A stretch of DNA of 64,000 nt from Actinoalloteichus fjordicus (GCF_001941625.1 NZ_CP016076.1:6308001-6372000); one strand, 5' to 3'. Positions 1 to 9,637 are shown, counted from the first letter of the stretch. Notes: a model not told the origin generated them from the letters alone. Translations and numbers: made by a program.

Positions 1-21
1 TTCAGCACGTCGGGGGTGTGA

Positions 22-1581
22 ATGCCGCACGAGCAGGAGGGCGTCGACGGTCCGGGGCAGACGCCCGGACGTCGGCCCTCGGATGAGAAGGACAGAGCGG
101 ACACCGCTGGGGACCGCGCCGGCGCGGCGGAACGCGAAGCGGCGGAGCCGTCGGGTTCGGAATCCGGTTCGGAGCCCGACCCAGGGTCCGACGCGGAGTC
201 GTCGCGTTCCTCGGCACGGGAGTCGGCGACCACGACAGCCGCCGAACAGGCGGGGGCCGGGCCGGCTGCACCGTCGCGGCCGGGGGCAGCGGGCTTATCC
301 GCAGTGGACTCGACAGCCCGGCGCAGGCGCGGCACGGGAGGCCGCTTCCTGCTGGCGGGTGGCCGGTCGCTGACCGCGCTGGTATCGGTGGCGGTCCTCG
401 GCATGACCGGTTACGTCTGGTCGCAGCTCGACCAGGTGCAGGACAGCATCACCACGACCACCGTGCTCAGCGACATCGACGAGTTCACGATCGCCCCGGA
501 GCCCGCGCCGTCTTCGGAGTCCGCCACGCCACCGCCGCCTCCGGTGGAGGACACCGCCACCGACATCCTGTTAGTGGGCACCGACAGCCGGACCGACGCC
601 CAGGGGCGTCCGCTGCCCGAGCACATACTCCGGCAGTTGCGCACCGAGGCCGAGGTCGGCCTGAACACCGACACCATCATCGTGTTGCGAATTCCCGATG
701 ACGGCAGCGCCGCCTACGCGATCTCCATCCCCCGCGACGCCTACGTTCCGGTGCCGGGCCTCGGCGAGGAGAAGATCAACGGCGCGCTGGGCCTGGTGAA
801 GACGCAGCGGGCCAGAGAACTGCGCGCCGACGGCGTGACCGACCAGGCGCAGATCGAGCGCGAGTCCAACGATGCGGGCAGGCGCGCCCTGATCGGCGCC
901 GTCGGTGATCTGACCGGCGCCCGCATCGACCACTATGCCGAGATCAACCTCTACGGCTTCTACCTGTTCACCGAGGCCATCGGCGGGGTCGAGGTCTGCC
1001 TGAACCGCGCGACCAGCGACAGCGACTCCGGCGCAAACTTCGCCCAGGGCTACCAGACCATCTCGGGCGGCGACGCCCTGTCCTTCGTGCGGCAGCGCAA
1101 TCTGCCCGGCGGGGATCTCGATCGGATCGTCCGGCAGCAGGTGTTCCTCGCCGCGCTGGTCGATCAGGTGCTCTCCACCGGCACCCTGACCGATCCGGGC
1201 AGGCTGCAGAATCTGCTGGACGCGATGCAGTCCTCCGTGGTGTTGGACGAGGCACTGGACCCGCTGGTGTTCGCCCGGCAGCTCCAGGGGATCGCGGGCG
1301 GCGACGTCGCCTTCGTGACGATCCCGGTCACCGGCGTCGGCCTGCGCAACGATCGCGGCCAGAGCATCGTGACGGTCGATCGGCAGGAGGTTCGCGACTT
1401 CGTCGAGGAGCTGACCAGGGAGGACGAGGGCACGGCCGAGGAACAGCCGGTCGGCATGGCCGAGGCACCCGCTATCGCCCCGGCAGGCACGGCGGCGACC
1501 GGCACCGGAAGTATGGTGCGAACGCAGCCCCCGGACACCGGTGAGCCGATCACCGCAGGCGGGGTGCCCTGCGTGAACTGA
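22..1581 (+). CDS. LytR-CpsA-Psr (LCP) family protein
   Basis: 519 residues. LCP enzymes transfer polyprenyl-linked glycopolymers (teichoic acid or arabinogalactan type) onto peptidoglycan outside the membrane. Residues 1-110 are a disordered, charged cytoplasmic tail; one membrane segment follows near 117-137, then a Thr/Pro linker. The LCP domain starts at the strand ILLVGTDSR (about 182-190) and holds the family's conserved Arg/Asp positions in SIPRDAYVPVPG and RQRNLPGGDLDRIVRQQ. The C-terminal 60 residues are low complexity. It lies 49 nt before the TIGR03089 gene, the order seen at Rv3267-Rv3268 in mycobacteria. The start at 22 lies at the window edge, so a further upstream start is possible. 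Confidence 0.9.
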   Translation: MPHEQEGVDGPGQTPGRRPSDEKDRADTAGDRAGAAEREAAEPSGSESGSEPDPGSDAESSRSSARESATTTAAEQAGAGPAAPSRPGAAGLSAVDSTARRRRGTGGRFLLAGGRSLTALVSVAVLGMTGYVWSQLDQVQDSITTTTVLSDIDEFTIAPEPAPSSESATPPPPPVEDTATDILLVGTDSRTDAQGRPLPEHILRQLRTEAEVGLNTDTIIVLRIPDDGSAAYAISIPRDAYVPVPGLGEEKINGALGLVKTQRARELRADGVTDQAQIERESNDAGRRALIGAVGDLTGARIDHYAEINLYGFYLFTEAIGGVEVCLNRATSDSDSGANFAQGYQTISGGDALSFVRQRNLPGGDLDRIVRQQVFLAALVDQVLSTGTLTDPGRLQNLLDAMQSSVVLDEALDPLVFARQLQGIAGGDVAFVTIPVTGVGLRNDRGQSIVTVDRQEVRDFVEELTREDEGTAEEQPVGMAEAPAIAPAGTAATGTGSMVRTQPPDTGEPITAGGVPCVN

Positions 1582-1630
1582 TCCGTCCGCCTTCGCCGCC
1601 CCGCGCGGCCCTGCCCGACGAGGACGCCAG

Positions 1631-2413
1631 ATGAGTGTCACCGAGACGCTGCTCCGCCCCCTGCTGGCCGCAGGCGGAGCCCGCCCGCTGATCACCTTCT
1701 ACGACGATGCGGCCGGGCACCGGATCGAGCTGTCCTCGGCGACCGTGGCGAACTGGGCCGCCAAGACCGCCAACTGGCTGCGGGACGAACTCGACGTCGA
1801 ACCGGGGATGCCGGTTGCGGTGCGACTGCCCGCGCACTGGCAGACCCTGGGCGTGCTGTTGGGCGCGTGGTGGTGCGGCGCCGAGGTGCGCGCGGAGACG
1901 GCGGGCGCGGAGGTCGCGATCATCCCGGCGGCCGAGGTGGCAGGCACGCGGGATGCGACGGCGACGGCGACCGCGCCTGCGGAGGTGGTGGCCGCCCTCG
2001 GTGCGCGGACCGTCGCGGTCGTCGGCCTGGACGCCCTCGGCGCTCCGGTCCGGCTGCCCGCCGACGCCGGGGTCGGGCTCGTCGACTACACCTCGGAGAT
2101 CCGGGTCTACGGCGACGACTTCACCGTCTGGGAGCCGGTGGGCGGCGACGCCCCGGCACTGGCGGGCGCCGACGTCGACACGGTGCTCGCCTCGGCCCGC
2201 GCCCGCGCCGCCGAGCTGGGCATCGGCGCGACGGATCGGGTGCTGTCCACACTGGACTGGACCGTTCCCGAGGGCGTGGCGGCGCATCTGCTGCCGGTGC
2301 TGGTGTCGGGCGCCTCGCTGGTCCAGTGCCATCAGGCCGACCCGGCGAAGCTCGCGGGCCGCCGCGAGGCCGAGCGGGTCACGCGGGTGCTGGGCAAGGA
2401 GTCGGCGGGCTGA
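1631..2413 (+). CDS. TIGR03089 family protein
   Basis: 260 residues, an actinobacterial family of unknown function distantly resembling the N-terminal part of AMP-binding (acyl-CoA synthetase) enzymes. Visible family features are the N-terminal block ending ANWAAKTANWL, the GVLLGAWWCGAEV segment (about 75-87) and DRVLSTLDWTVPEGV near 200-215. The full AMP-binding core and the C-terminal catalytic lid are absent, so enzymatic activity cannot be assumed. The ATG has a GAGG Shine-Dalgarno a few bases upstream. It probably forms one transcription unit with the preceding LCP gene. Confidence 0.85.
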   Translation: MSVTETLLRPLLAAGGARPLITFYDDAAGHRIELSSATVANWAAKTANWLRDELDVEPGMPVAVRLPAHWQTLGVLLGAWWCGAEVRAETAGAEVAIIPAAEVAGTRDATATATAPAEVVAALGARTVAVVGLDALGAPVRLPADAGVGLVDYTSEIRVYGDDFTVWEPVGGDAPALAGADVDTVLASARARAAELGIGATDRVLSTLDWTVPEGVAAHLLPVLVSGASLVQCHQADPAKLAGRREAERVTRVLGKESAG

Positions 2414-2802
2414 GCAGACGGCACTGACCAGGGCCTCGGCGGCGGGCCGAGAGACTCCGCTCGACGTCGGAAGCCGTCAGACGGGGCGCGGATCTCGGGC
2501 CGTCTGAAGTGCCGGTCCGGTTCGGTCCGGCGGCCGTGGGCGTGAAGACCGCCGCCCGGAACAGGCTGTCCCGATCGGACTGCGCGCCGCTCGACGACCC
2601 CAGGCTGCCGAGCACCCGATCAGCCTGGCCGGCATCGGGCTCGGCTATCCGAGGGAAAGGCCTCGCCGATCGGCACCCACCCCATAAACTGCGGTGTCGT
2701 CCCGGCGAGCCCACGAACCACGTCACAGGTCCGCCGAGCCGCGACTCGTCGGTTGCCGACTCGCATCGCAGGCAGCTCTGTCGACCCAGGGGGTTCGAGA
2801 AC
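2414..2802. other. Gene-free interval
   Basis: No reading frame here looks coding. The only structure I see is an 8-bp inverted repeat (2477-2484 with 2500-2507, 15-nt loop) about 60 nt after the TIGR03089 stop, which could be a weak terminator. The rest should hold the promoter of the lipoprotein gene. Confidence 0.4.
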
Positions 2803-3471
2803 GTGTCACTCGTCCGCAGCAGGCTCGGCGGCGCGCTCGGGCTCCTCATCGTCGGACTGCTCGCCGCAGGCTGCGTCACACCGCCGGAGCCGCCGCTGGG
2901 CACGGGCTCCGGCGCCGTGCTGGACAAGAGCCTGGTGGCCTACGACAACCTCGACTTCCAGACGGACCGTAGGCCGATCTTCGACAACACCTGCGAGAGC
3001 CTGCCACCGGAGGTGTTCAGCGAACTCGGCCTGACGGGCGAGCCGATGACCGCCGAGGGCATCTACGTCGGCTGCTCGATCACAGAGAGCTGGGGCGGCG
3101 TGTTCTTCAGCCAGACCGCCCCCGCCGGCCGCGAATCGCAACGGCGGTACTTCGTGGACACCTGGCGGGGAACCGGCATATACCCCGACCACTTCCGCCG
3201 CTGGATTCTCGACGAGCGCTACTACACGGTGACCTACGAGAACGGCTCGGTAGGCAACGAGTGCACCACCGCCGTGCACACCGGCTATCAGGGTCCCTTC
3301 GAGGTCGCCGTGTCCATTCCGCGCGAGGAGAGCGATCGGCTGCACCTGCTGGACGAGGACTACCCGATCGACCAGCTCATCGCCGACTACTGCTCCCGAG
3401 CCGAGGAGATGGCCGAGGTCCTCGTCGCCGCGCTCGATCCCGAGGGCGGCAGCAGGCTGGCCGCAGGGTGA
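2803..3471 (+). CDS. DUF3558-like lipoprotein
   Basis: 222 residues from a GTG at 2803. That start is chosen because it places a short basic N-terminus and hydrophobic stretch directly before the lipobox LAAGC (Cys24), giving a standard signal peptide II. The frame is open further upstream, but that part is not protein-like. The mature part has the Cys-containing pattern of small actinobacterial DUF3558-type lipoproteins (FDNTCESLPPEVFSELGL, later GNECTTAVHTG and ADYCSRAEEM). Its function is unknown; such proteins are exported and membrane-anchored. The family assignment is from pattern only. Confidence 0.75.
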   Translation: MSLVRSRLGGALGLLIVGLLAAGCVTPPEPPLGTGSGAVLDKSLVAYDNLDFQTDRRPIFDNTCESLPPEVFSELGLTGEPMTAEGIYVGCSITESWGGVFFSQTAPAGRESQRRYFVDTWRGTGIYPDHFRRWILDERYYTVTYENGSVGNECTTAVHTGYQGPFEVAVSIPREESDRLHLLDEDYPIDQLIADYCSRAEEMAEVLVAALDPEGGSRLAAG

Positions 3472-3904
3472 CGGTTCGCTGGCTCGCGGGGCGGATGTTC
3501 GCCGGGGCATCCGGACGGGTCGCACGGCGCGGCGACCGGCAGGCGACGCACGACGTCGACGACGGCCCGGGGCGGTCCTCGACAGCGGCGACAAGGTCAC
3601 GGCCGACACGTCTGCGAGATCACGGCCGTGGTCCGGCCCTCGACGGGACGGGCATCACGACCGCGCAGCAACCCTCGACACCCCGCCGCGAACCGGGTCT
3701 GCACCCCGGAAGCCCGGCGGGGGCACGAGGCCGCTCTGCGGTGCTGATTCCGTAGGCCTGCCGTCAGCCGTCAGCGCGGCATCACCGATCGAGGCACCGA
3801 ACCGGGTCTGACCGAGCGGGGCGCAGGCCTGCAGCCGATCCCAGAGCGCCGCTGAGCACAGTCCGCAGCGGAATCGTCCGAGACGGCCCGGCGGGGGACC
3901 GCGC
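3472..3904. other. Gene-free interval between convergent genes
   Basis: 433 nt between the lipoprotein gene and the convergent ABC permease gene. No credible coding frame, RNA gene or strong hairpin was seen. It presumably contains transcription termination signals for both sides. Confidence 0.4.
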
Positions 3905-4999
3905 TCAGCCCGCGTCGCGCTGCGTCAGCTGGATGACACCGATGGCGAACAGGCTCAACCAGACGACCCCGGACACGACGCCGGGCACGACGTCGGCGTC
4001 CGGGGTGATCAGGTATCTGGACAGCTCCAGCGGCGCGAACCAGCCGAAGACGTCGGGCAGCGCGGCCTGAGCCACGGTCAGCGTGGGCATCAACAGGAAG
4101 TAGGCGACCAGTGCGCCCGCGGTGTTGGGCACCAGCAGCGCGATGGCCAACGAGGCGAGCAGCGCCTGAAAGAGCGCGACCGCGATCACGGCCAGCACCC
4201 AGGGCAGCCGGTGCCCGAGCAGATAGCCGAAGTGCGCCGAGGTGGTCGCCGCCTCGACGATCAGCGGATAGGCCGCGAACGACACGACGGTGGTCACCAG
4301 CCACACCAGGCCGAGCACCGAGCCTTGGGCGAGGAGATAGCGCAGCCGTGATGGCTGCATCAGCAGCGTCGGCTGCACACTCTTGTACTGCCACTCCCCC
4401 GCCACCAGCTTGATCAGCGCGGCGTGCAGGAGCAGCTGGCCGATCTGCGCGGCCACGTAGAACGGGAGCATCTGCTCGAACACGGCGGGCATGCTCGGAT
4501 CGACGGCCACGATGCCCGCGATCACGCCGAAGAACAGCACGGGCGCGAGCAGCAGCACGATGCGATCCGACCGGGTGCCCACCAGCTTGCGCAGCTCGAC
4601 GCGGACGAGGGTGTGGAAGCCGGTCCGCTTCGCGGCGCGGGTCGCCCAGTCCGGCGCGGCTCCGGCGGCGCGGCCCGCGCCGCCGGTGGGACTGTGCTGC
4701 GGCGGTCGGGTGAGAATCGGCCCGGCCGGATCGGGATACGCCCCAGGTCGCGATGTTCCCGGCGGTCCGGCAGGCGCCCCGGCGGGGTGTCCATAGGGCG
4801 GGCTCGCCTGCGGCGGCGCAACAGTCCCGATCGGTCCGCTTGCCGGTCCCGGAGCGCCGTACGGGGACGGTGCGCCGTGCTGCGCCGCAGGCCCGTACTG
4901 GCCATGCGGGCCCGGCCCCGCCGGACCGTACTGCCCCGGCGGCCCGTACTGGCCTGACTGCCCTGGCGGGCCGGGCGGCTGGGTGTAGGGGCCGGTCAT
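3905..4999 (-). CDS. ABC-2 type exporter permease
   Basis: 364 residues. The first 110 are Pro/Gly/Tyr/Gln-rich with repeated GQYGP-type units, a disordered cytoplasmic tail common on actinobacterial membrane proteins. About six hydrophobic segments follow from residue 150 to 358, the ABC-2 membrane domain. Its ATG overlaps the stop of the upstream ATPase gene (ATGA), so translation is probably coupled. Together they form an exporter whose substrate cannot be read from the sequence; drug/lipid export or membrane stress roles are typical for the family. Confidence 0.85.
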   Translation of the reverse strand: MTGPYTQPPGPPGQSGQYGPPGQYGPAGPGPHGQYGPAAQHGAPSPYGAPGPASGPIGTVAPPQASPPYGHPAGAPAGPPGTSRPGAYPDPAGPILTRPPQHSPTGGAGRAAGAAPDWATRAAKRTGFHTLVRVELRKLVGTRSDRIVLLLAPVLFFGVIAGIVAVDPSMPAVFEQMLPFYVAAQIGQLLLHAALIKLVAGEWQYKSVQPTLLMQPSRLRYLLAQGSVLGLVWLVTTVVSFAAYPLIVEAATTSAHFGYLLGHRLPWVLAVIAVALFQALLASLAIALLVPNTAGALVAYFLLMPTLTVAQAALPDVFGWFAPLELSRYLITPDADVVPGVVSGVVWLSLFAIGVIQLTQRDAG

Positions 5000-5874
5000 C
5001 AGGCACTCTCCCCGGTCAGGCGGAAGAACAGGTCCTCCAGGTTCACGCTCTCCTGGGCGAGCCCGAGCAGGCGGACACCGGCGTTGAACGTGACCTCGGA
5101 GACGCGGTCCACCGAGGCGTGGGCGGCAAGATGACCGTCGGCGGCAGGCTGAATCGCGATGCCCGCGGCGGTCAACACCGAGGCCAGCCGGTTCATGTCC
5201 GGGGCCCGGACCAGCGAGCGATGGGAGTTCGTCAGCTCGCTCAGCGGCCCGTCCGCCACGATCCGCCCGGCGCCGATCACCAACACCCGGTCGGCCGTCT
5301 GGTCCACCTCGGACAGCACGTGGCTCGAGAGCAGGGCCGTGCCACCACGCTCGGCGTAGCCGCGCAGCAACTGCCGGACCGACCGGATGCCTTCGGGGTC
5401 GAGCCCGTTGATCGGCTCGTCGAGGATCAGCATCGGCGGATTCGTCAGCAGGGCCTGTGCCATCCCGAGCCGCTGCCGCATGCCCAGGCTGTACGCCGCG
5501 ATGCGCTTCCCACCCGCGTCACCGAGCCCGACGAGCGACAGCACCTCGTCCACCCGCCGCGCAGGCAGCCCCGCCAGCAACGCGGCATTGCGCAGGTGTC
5601 CGCGCCCGGTCCGGCCGGGATGCACCGCAGCCGCATCGAGCAGCACCCCCGCCACCTGCGCCGGGTTCGCCCAGCGAGTGAAGGGCCTGCCCGCGACGAA
5701 GCTCTCCCCGGCGTCGGGGATGGTCAGCCCGCTGATCATCCGGAGGGTGGTGGACTTCCCGGCCCCGTTGGGACCGAGGAAGGCGGTCACCGTGCCGGGC
5801 CGCAGCTCGAAGCTGACATCGTCCACGACGCGGCGCCCGCCGTAGACCTTGGTCAGGCCACGCACAGACAGCAC
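4999..5874 (-). CDS. ABC exporter ATP-binding protein
   Basis: 291 residues from a GTG at 5874, chosen because VLSVRGLTKVYGG is the usual beginning of this family and a -10 hexamer lies 6 nt upstream (leaderless start). The frame is open about 40 codons further upstream, but that part is unlike the family. Walker A is GPNGAGKST, the signature region is SLGMRQRLGMAQALL and Walker B is LILDEPINGLDPEG. The C-terminal extension is typical of CcmA/DrrA-type exporters. The gene ends in a 4-nt overlap with its permease partner. Confidence 0.9.
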   Translation of the reverse strand: MLSVRGLTKVYGGRRVVDDVSFELRPGTVTAFLGPNGAGKSTTLRMISGLTIPDAGESFVAGRPFTRWANPAQVAGVLLDAAAVHPGRTGRGHLRNAALLAGLPARRVDEVLSLVGLGDAGGKRIAAYSLGMRQRLGMAQALLTNPPMLILDEPINGLDPEGIRSVRQLLRGYAERGGTALLSSHVLSEVDQTADRVLVIGAGRIVADGPLSELTNSHRSLVRAPDMNRLASVLTAAGIAIQPAADGHLAAHASVDRVSEVTFNAGVRLLGLAQESVNLEDLFFRLTGESA

Positions 5875-5880
5875 GCGGTC

Positions 5881-5886
5881 ACGATA
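5881..5886 (-). promoter_or_regulatory. -10 element (TATCGT) of the ABC exporter operon
   Basis: TATCGT on the minus strand ends 6 nt before the GTG at 5874, and no Shine-Dalgarno intervenes. This fits a leaderless transcript. No convincing -35 is visible. Confidence 0.5.
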
Positions 5887-6115
5887 GCGGGGCGGGCGGG
5901 TGGCTATGTCCGGAATCGGGTCGATCCGAACCTGCCCGGACGCCGGGAGACGGACTCGCAGCTGCCTCGGTCGTCCCCGCACTCTCTGCACTGGCAGAAC
6001 CGGTCCGCATCTGGAGTGCGTCTTCGATCTGCCATTCGACGACGGCTAGGCCGAATAGCGCAATTGATCGGCGACGGCTCCGCACCGGAATAGTGAGAAA
6101 GTCACCTACTTCCTC

Positions 6116-6143
6116 GATCGAATGTTCTTCCGGAACATCGATC
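6116..6143. promoter_or_regulatory. Imperfect palindrome upstream of the propeller protein gene
   Basis: ATGTTC and GAACAT (6122-6127 and 6133-6138) flank TTCCG. The arms extend outward by GATCG/CGATC with one unpaired A. The 11-bp arms, about 70 nt before the start codon, could be a repressor operator or an mRNA hairpin. The protein that would bind is unknown. Confidence 0.4.
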
Positions 6144-6210
6144 ATCTTCTGCGAGACTTCCGGAGAAGGCGGACATCGGTTCGTCGTGCACACCCACAAG
6201 GAGCAACGTC

Positions 6211-8211
6211 GTGCACTCAGTCAGGATGCCGAGGAGATCGACCTCGGCACTCACTCTCCTACTCGTTCTCGCCGCCACGACATTCGCGCCCACACCTGCC
6301 GTCGCGCAGAATGCAGCCGAAGACGACCCTGGCGCGCGTTCCTGCCTGCCCACCGCGAACATATTCACGCACGGTCCTGACCGGTCCATCCGGCTGGTCG
6401 AACAGCAGGACGTGCTCGCGGACTCGCCGTCCTGGGGACCACAGACGCCGTTGTCCCCGCTCTGGTCCGGGACGCCCGTCGGACTGCCGGACGGCGGCTT
6501 TCTCCAGGTCTACGCGAACGGCCAGCTTCGCTACATGGAGCTGGACGGACGAGCCTGGCGGGCCAATCCGAACGGCCTGCGGTATCGAGTCGTGGCCGAG
6601 CAGGGCTGGGATCACTGGGCCAGGCCTGCGAACCGCGATCAGATCACCGCAGACGACCAAGGGGTGATCTTCGCCGTGGACGGCGAGGGCGCGCTGACCA
6701 CGTCCCTGTTCGATCGTCGGAACGACAGCTGGTCGATCACCGGCGACGTCATCGACACCGGCTGGGATCAATACGACCGGATCTTCGCAGGCGGCGACGG
6801 CGTGCTGTACGCACAACGACCCGACACCGCCCTCTTCAGGTTCCAGTACCACCACCCTTCCCAGCGTTGGTTGGAATACGCACAGCCCGCCGGACACGGC
6901 TGGGATTATTCTCATCTGTTCTCCATCGGAGCGGATCTCGTTTATGGAGTAGACGAGGAGACCGGGGATCTCGTCAGTCATCGATGGGATCGCGAGACCG
7001 ACGACTGGGAGACCGGCGAGAACTTCCGCAAGGTGGTCGGAACGGGCTGGTCGGGATACCAGGACATCACCGCCGACGGCGCCGCATGCACGTACGACTC
7101 ATCGGATCTGCCTGGAAACGTCGCGCCGGAGAATGATCGCTCCCAGGCGATCATGGCGACGGAGGATGCATCCGGTCTGCTCCGGCTGTACTTCACCGAG
7201 TCCTCCGGCAGGCTGTTCGAAGCGTGGCAGCGCTATCCATATGATCCAACCTACTTCGGCTATACGCTGTTGGATCGCGGTCCGCAGTTCGTTGGACAGC
7301 CCTCAGCAGTTCAACGATCGAACGGCGAGACCTCACTCGTGGGCCAGCGAACGGACTCCTCGACGTGGGGCGCGTCACGCGTCGACGGGGACTGGAGCAC
7401 CTTCTCGCCCCTCGGTGGCTGGACACCGGGACCCGCGCAGCTCGTCGAGACGGCCGACGGATCGGTGACCGCCTTCGCCGTGACCGAGGACGGCAGGCTG
7501 CTCCACCGCGAACAGGACGGTGCTCTTGGCGCGAAGATCCGCTGGTGGCCGCTCGGCGGATCGAACCTGACCTCCGACTTCACCGTCGTCGAGGAAGGCG
7601 ACCAGATCCATGTGGTGGTCCGAGACGATCAGGGCACTTACCAGCTCGTCACCGTGGAGGACGGGACCCCGAGCGTCTGGACCGCGCTGCCCGGTGACGG
7701 ATTCGAGGGCAGGCCGAGCCTGACCATCGACTCGACCGGTCAGTGGCGGCTCTTCGCGCGCGGCGGGGACGATCGCATCCATGAGCTGCGTGAGTCGACG
7801 CTCTCCGCAGGCTGGGCGCCGGTAGGAGATCGCACGTTCGTCGGCAGCCCGGCGGCGGTGAACCGGGCGGGCGATCGGACGACCGTCGTCGCAAGGGGCG
7901 CGGATGGCTACCTCTGGGTCGCAGTCCAGGATGCTCTCGACGATTCACTGTACGGCGGATGGACTCAGCTGGTGGATCGGCGAACCGGGCAGGCGTATCC
8001 GGCGACCGGCGACGCGGCTGTGCTGCGTGACTCCTCCGGCTACCTCGTGATCAGTTTCCTCGGCATCGCCGACGAGCTGTACGTGTTCCGCTCGGCCTAC
8101 CCCGACACGATCGGCGTCGCGTCGGAGCCGGTGCCGTCTGTCGACGAGGAAGACGACGAGCCGCTGACCGAGTTCGACGGCGGTCCGGTGGAGTTGACCG
8201 AGGTGCGCTGA
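6211..8211 (+). CDS. Secreted lectin-like protein with two beta-propellers
   Basis: 666 residues. GTG start with AAGGAG 7 nt upstream. The signal peptide has a hydrophobic core at about 12-25 and a likely AVA/Q cleavage at 32/33. Residues about 45-295 carry repeats of the form GWDxY..I.AGGDGVLYA, which resembles tachylectin-2-type five-bladed sugar-binding propellers. Residues about 310-640 hold a second set of shorter repeats, alternating Trp-rich strands with GRLLHRE or YLWVAVQD, like PLL-type lectin propellers. The last 25 residues are acidic. It is probably an exported carbohydrate-binding protein; no catalytic motif was seen. It converges on the sugar-importer operon, which may or may not be meaningful. 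Confidence 0.75.
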   Translation: MHSVRMPRRSTSALTLLLVLAATTFAPTPAVAQNAAEDDPGARSCLPTANIFTHGPDRSIRLVEQQDVLADSPSWGPQTPLSPLWSGTPVGLPDGGFLQVYANGQLRYMELDGRAWRANPNGLRYRVVAEQGWDHWARPANRDQITADDQGVIFAVDGEGALTTSLFDRRNDSWSITGDVIDTGWDQYDRIFAGGDGVLYAQRPDTALFRFQYHHPSQRWLEYAQPAGHGWDYSHLFSIGADLVYGVDEETGDLVSHRWDRETDDWETGENFRKVVGTGWSGYQDITADGAACTYDSSDLPGNVAPENDRSQAIMATEDASGLLRLYFTESSGRLFEAWQRYPYDPTYFGYTLLDRGPQFVGQPSAVQRSNGETSLVGQRTDSSTWGASRVDGDWSTFSPLGGWTPGPAQLVETADGSVTAFAVTEDGRLLHREQDGALGAKIRWWPLGGSNLTSDFTVVEEGDQIHVVVRDDQGTYQLVTVEDGTPSVWTALPGDGFEGRPSLTIDSTGQWRLFARGGDDRIHELRESTLSAGWAPVGDRTFVGSPAAVNRAGDRTTVVARGADGYLWVAVQDALDDSLYGGWTQLVDRRTGQAYPATGDAAVLRDSSGYLVISFLGIADELYVFRSAYPDTIGVASEPVPSVDEEDDEPLTEFDGGPVELTEVR

Positions 8212-8437
8212 CCGGCGCAGGCTTCGCCTGAGCCAGCGAGCACCATGGGGCGGACGTCGATCGCTCGTGCGGATCGGCGTCCGCCCGCAGGCTCAGTGCA
8301 CGGCGACGGACCGACAACAGAATCCGCCCTGCGTGCCTGCGACTGCCCTCCGCGAGTCCACCTCGCCGACGTGTCACAGGCGATCCCCTGGGCCTGCCCC
8401 GCACGCACCGCGAGCGCCTACGGCCCCGACACACCGA

Positions 8438-8475
8438 GGCCGGGCCCCGCCGGGTCACCCCGTCGCGGCCCGGCC
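8438..8475. terminator. Candidate hairpin terminator after the rhamnose-type operon
   Basis: A 9-bp GC-only stem (8438-8446 with 8467-8475) has a 20-nt loop and lies 25 nt beyond the stop of the binding-protein gene. There is no T-run. It could serve either convergent gene. Confidence 0.35.
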
Positions 8476-8499
8476 CGGCGGCTCAAGTGGAAGGCGACC

Positions 8500-9585
8500 T
8501 CAGAAGTCGAACTCCTCGATGTTCTCGCTGGTGAACACCGTGGGGTCGCCCAGCACGATCTCGCCGTCGGCGGCCACGGTGTACTCGCCGAGACGCCCGG
8601 CGGTGAAGGTGTCGCCCTCGGCGCCGACGATCTGGCCCGCCGACAGGGCGGCGCCCGCGTAGGCGGCCAGGTAGCCGAGGTCGGCCGGGTTCCACAGGGC
8701 GAAGCGCTCGACGGTGCCGTCCTCGATGAAGGCCCGCATCTGGTTGGGGGTGCCGAGCCCGGTCAGCGTGACCTCGCCCTGGAACTCCGAGCCGGACAGG
8801 TAGCGGGCGGCGGCCGCCAGCCCGACGGTGGTCGGCGAGACGATCGCGTCGAGGTCGCCGTGGGTCTGGAGCAGGCCCTGGGTCTCCTGGAACGACTTCT
8901 CGTCCTCGTCGTCGCCGTAGACGGTGGCGACGACCTCGATGTCGGGGTACTCCGCGGCGAGCTGCTCCTCCATCAGATCGATCCACAGGTTCTGGTTGGT
9001 CGCGTTCGCCGTCGCCGACAGGAACGCCACCTGGCCGGACTCGCCGATCTCCTCGACCAGCATCTCCACCTGGGTGGACGTGATGCCCTCGGCGGAGGCC
9101 TGGTTGATGAACACGTCGCGGCAGCCGGGGTCGGTGTCGGAGTCGAAGGTGACGACGCTGGCGCCGCCCTCCCTGGCCTGGTTCAGCGCCCCGCAGATCG
9201 CGTTGGGGTCGTTCGCCGAGGTGGCGATCACGTCGACGCCCTGCTGGGTGAGGGTGTTGATGTAGCTGACCTGGGAGGACGCGCTGGCCTCCGAGGGCCC
9301 GACCTCGCTGAACTCGCCGCCGAACTCGGCCACCGCCTCCTCGCCGCCGCCGTCGGCGACGCCGAAGTAGGGGTTGTTGAGCTGCTTCGGCAGGAAGGTC
9401 ACGGTGAGACCCTCGGGAATCTCGGCGTCGGGATTCGCCTCGCCGGTCGCGGCCGGTCCGCCGCCCGATTCGGCGGACTCGTCGCCTCGGGTGGTGCCGC
9501 CGCCGCAGGCCGAGGTGAGCAGGAGCGTGGCACCGAGTACTGCGGTGGCCGTCACGAGACGGGGCCGCGCCAGGGAGGAGGTCAT
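8500..9585 (-). CDS. rhaS: Rhamnose-type ABC transporter substrate-binding lipoprotein
   Basis: 361 residues. Signal peptide II with Cys27 (TLLLTSAC), then a periplasmic-binding-protein type I fold: KQLNNPYFGVADGG at about 66-79, VDVIATSANDPNAICGAL near 115-132 and TLTGLGTPNQM near 270. This is the pattern of RhaS, the binding component of bacterial rhamnose importers; autoinducer-2 or other sugar binding in the same family cannot be excluded. It is the last gene of the operon, 52 nt after the second permease, as usual for the abundant binding subunit. Confidence 0.85.
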   Translation of the reverse strand: MTSSLARPRLVTATAVLGATLLLTSACGGGTTRGDESAESGGGPAATGEANPDAEIPEGLTVTFLPKQLNNPYFGVADGGGEEAVAEFGGEFSEVGPSEASASSQVSYINTLTQQGVDVIATSANDPNAICGALNQAREGGASVVTFDSDTDPGCRDVFINQASAEGITSTQVEMLVEEIGESGQVAFLSATANATNQNLWIDLMEEQLAAEYPDIEVVATVYGDDEDEKSFQETQGLLQTHGDLDAIVSPTTVGLAAAARYLSGSEFQGEVTLTGLGTPNQMRAFIEDGTVERFALWNPADLGYLAAYAGAALSAGQIVGAEGDTFTAGRLGEYTVAADGEIVLGDPTVFTSENIEEFDF

Positions 9586-9637
9586 GTCGTGCCTTTCGGT
9601 CGGTCGTCGGGCTCGGGCTCGCCGCGCTGGAGCGGAG

